Part shown: piece after piece, positions 40,449-40,473 of the stretch
Layout of the letters: every line of letters begins with the position of its first letter
Numbering within the stretch: position 1 is the first letter of the stretch
Assembly: GCA_001072465.1 (NCBI GenBank)
Contig: JVKM01000054.1
Location: 1 to 40,473 of the forward strand
Source: Xylanimonas cellulosilytica
GTDB taxonomy: Bacteria; Actinomycetota; Actinomycetes; Actinomycetales; Actinomycetaceae
Direction of reading: 5' to 3'
Length of the DNA: 40,473 nt
The notes under the pieces: model-generated
Seen by the model: the letters and a program-made list of their open reading frames with translations, nothing else
The model's database searches: none
What the model was told of the DNA's origin: nothing
Position numbers and translations under genes: made by a program

Positions 40449-40473
40449 CGGTCCACAAAACCAGACCAGGCCA
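40449..40473 (+). repeat. IS right terminal inverted repeat
   Basis: 25 bases ending at the last base of the window; reverse complement begins TGGCCTGGTCTGG. Confidence 0.75.

Larger units (their letters stand above)
39210..40473 (+). mobile_element. Complete IS3-family insertion sequence
   Basis: 1264 bases bounded by terminal inverted repeats: left end 39210-39235 and right end 40449-40473, both starting TGG on their outer side and sharing GGTCTGG and GGACCG; similarity continues further inward to GTTTTGA...GGGTTGTT. It carries orfA (helix-turn-helix) and orfB (DDE integrase) in overlapping frames linked by a -1 slippery site. The window ends at the right terminus, so target duplications cannot be checked. 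The reading frames look intact, so the element may be active. Confidence 0.92.

Overview
The window is chromosomal DNA from a high-GC Gram-positive actinobacterium. The best guess is an oral or gut Actinomyces/Schaalia-type organism. The evidence is the GC-rich third codon positions, a WhiB protein, a Crp/GlxR-type regulator whose recognition helix closely resembles the mycobacterial Crp, a SerB-like HAD protein next to a Tad pilus locus, and type VII secretion (T7SS, ESX-like) genes. The block PBP - metallophosphoesterase - WhiB - DUF4177 - Crp, and the block HAD - Ssd/CpaE - CpaF - TadB/C - pilins - helicase, match in content the M. tuberculosis Rv3649-Rv3683 neighbourhood (recalled from memory, not searched).

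Layout. (1) 18-5421, plus strand: a T7SS-type module. It has a small helical WXG100-like protein, a DUF1023 alpha/beta-hydrolase with a long helical N-terminus, and five paralogous surface proteins that alternate lipoprotein / N-terminal TM anchor / lipoprotein / TM / lipoprotein. (2) 5513-6970, minus: purB. (3) 7214-9206, plus: a second T7SS-like module (two small WXG-like ORFs and a GHSQGG lipase) with an apparent frameshift between ORFs 2 and 3. (4) 9237-12809: small 4-TM protein, HisC-type aminotransferase, YwiC-like membrane protein and BASS-family transporter, separated by hairpin terminators. (5) 12930-14813: three related small lipoproteins, one with a seven-fold QAPG repeat, followed by tRNA-Pro(CGG). 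(6) 15166-19791: metallophosphoesterase, class A PBP, WhiB, a 59-residue DUF4177 protein, Crp. (7) 19972-25234: hydrolase-fold protein without the expected nucleophile, two membrane proteins, a Fic-like protein, HAD phosphatase. (8) 25378-29909, plus: Tad (Flp) pilus operon with a TadB-TadC fusion. (9) 29910-30482: non-coding DNA with repeats. (10) 30483-33706, minus: T7SS genes for a mycosin protease, a large PPE/EspB-like protein and a WXG-like protein. (11) 33819-37461, minus: MrfA/YprA-type helicase translationally coupled to two YbjN-like proteins. (12) 37723-38817: PAP2 phosphatase. (13) 38818-39209: repeat-rich and partly AT-rich spacer. (14) 39210-40473: a complete IS3-family element that ends with the window.

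How it fits together. Envelope biology dominates: wall synthesis (PBP, PAP2), cAMP and redox regulation (Crp, WhiB), pilus assembly (Tad), and T7SS substrates with their protease. The best candidate for an undescribed system is 18-5421. A secreted-lipase-like gene is directly followed by a low-GC tandem array of surface-anchored paralogues sharing two cysteines, which looks like an effector with a diversified set of membrane-anchored immunity or accessory proteins. A second recurring signal is three pairs of DnaA-box-like TCCACAGGG sites at start-to-start distances of exactly 30, 60 and 30 bases; two of the pairs lie in front of the two halves of the tad operon.
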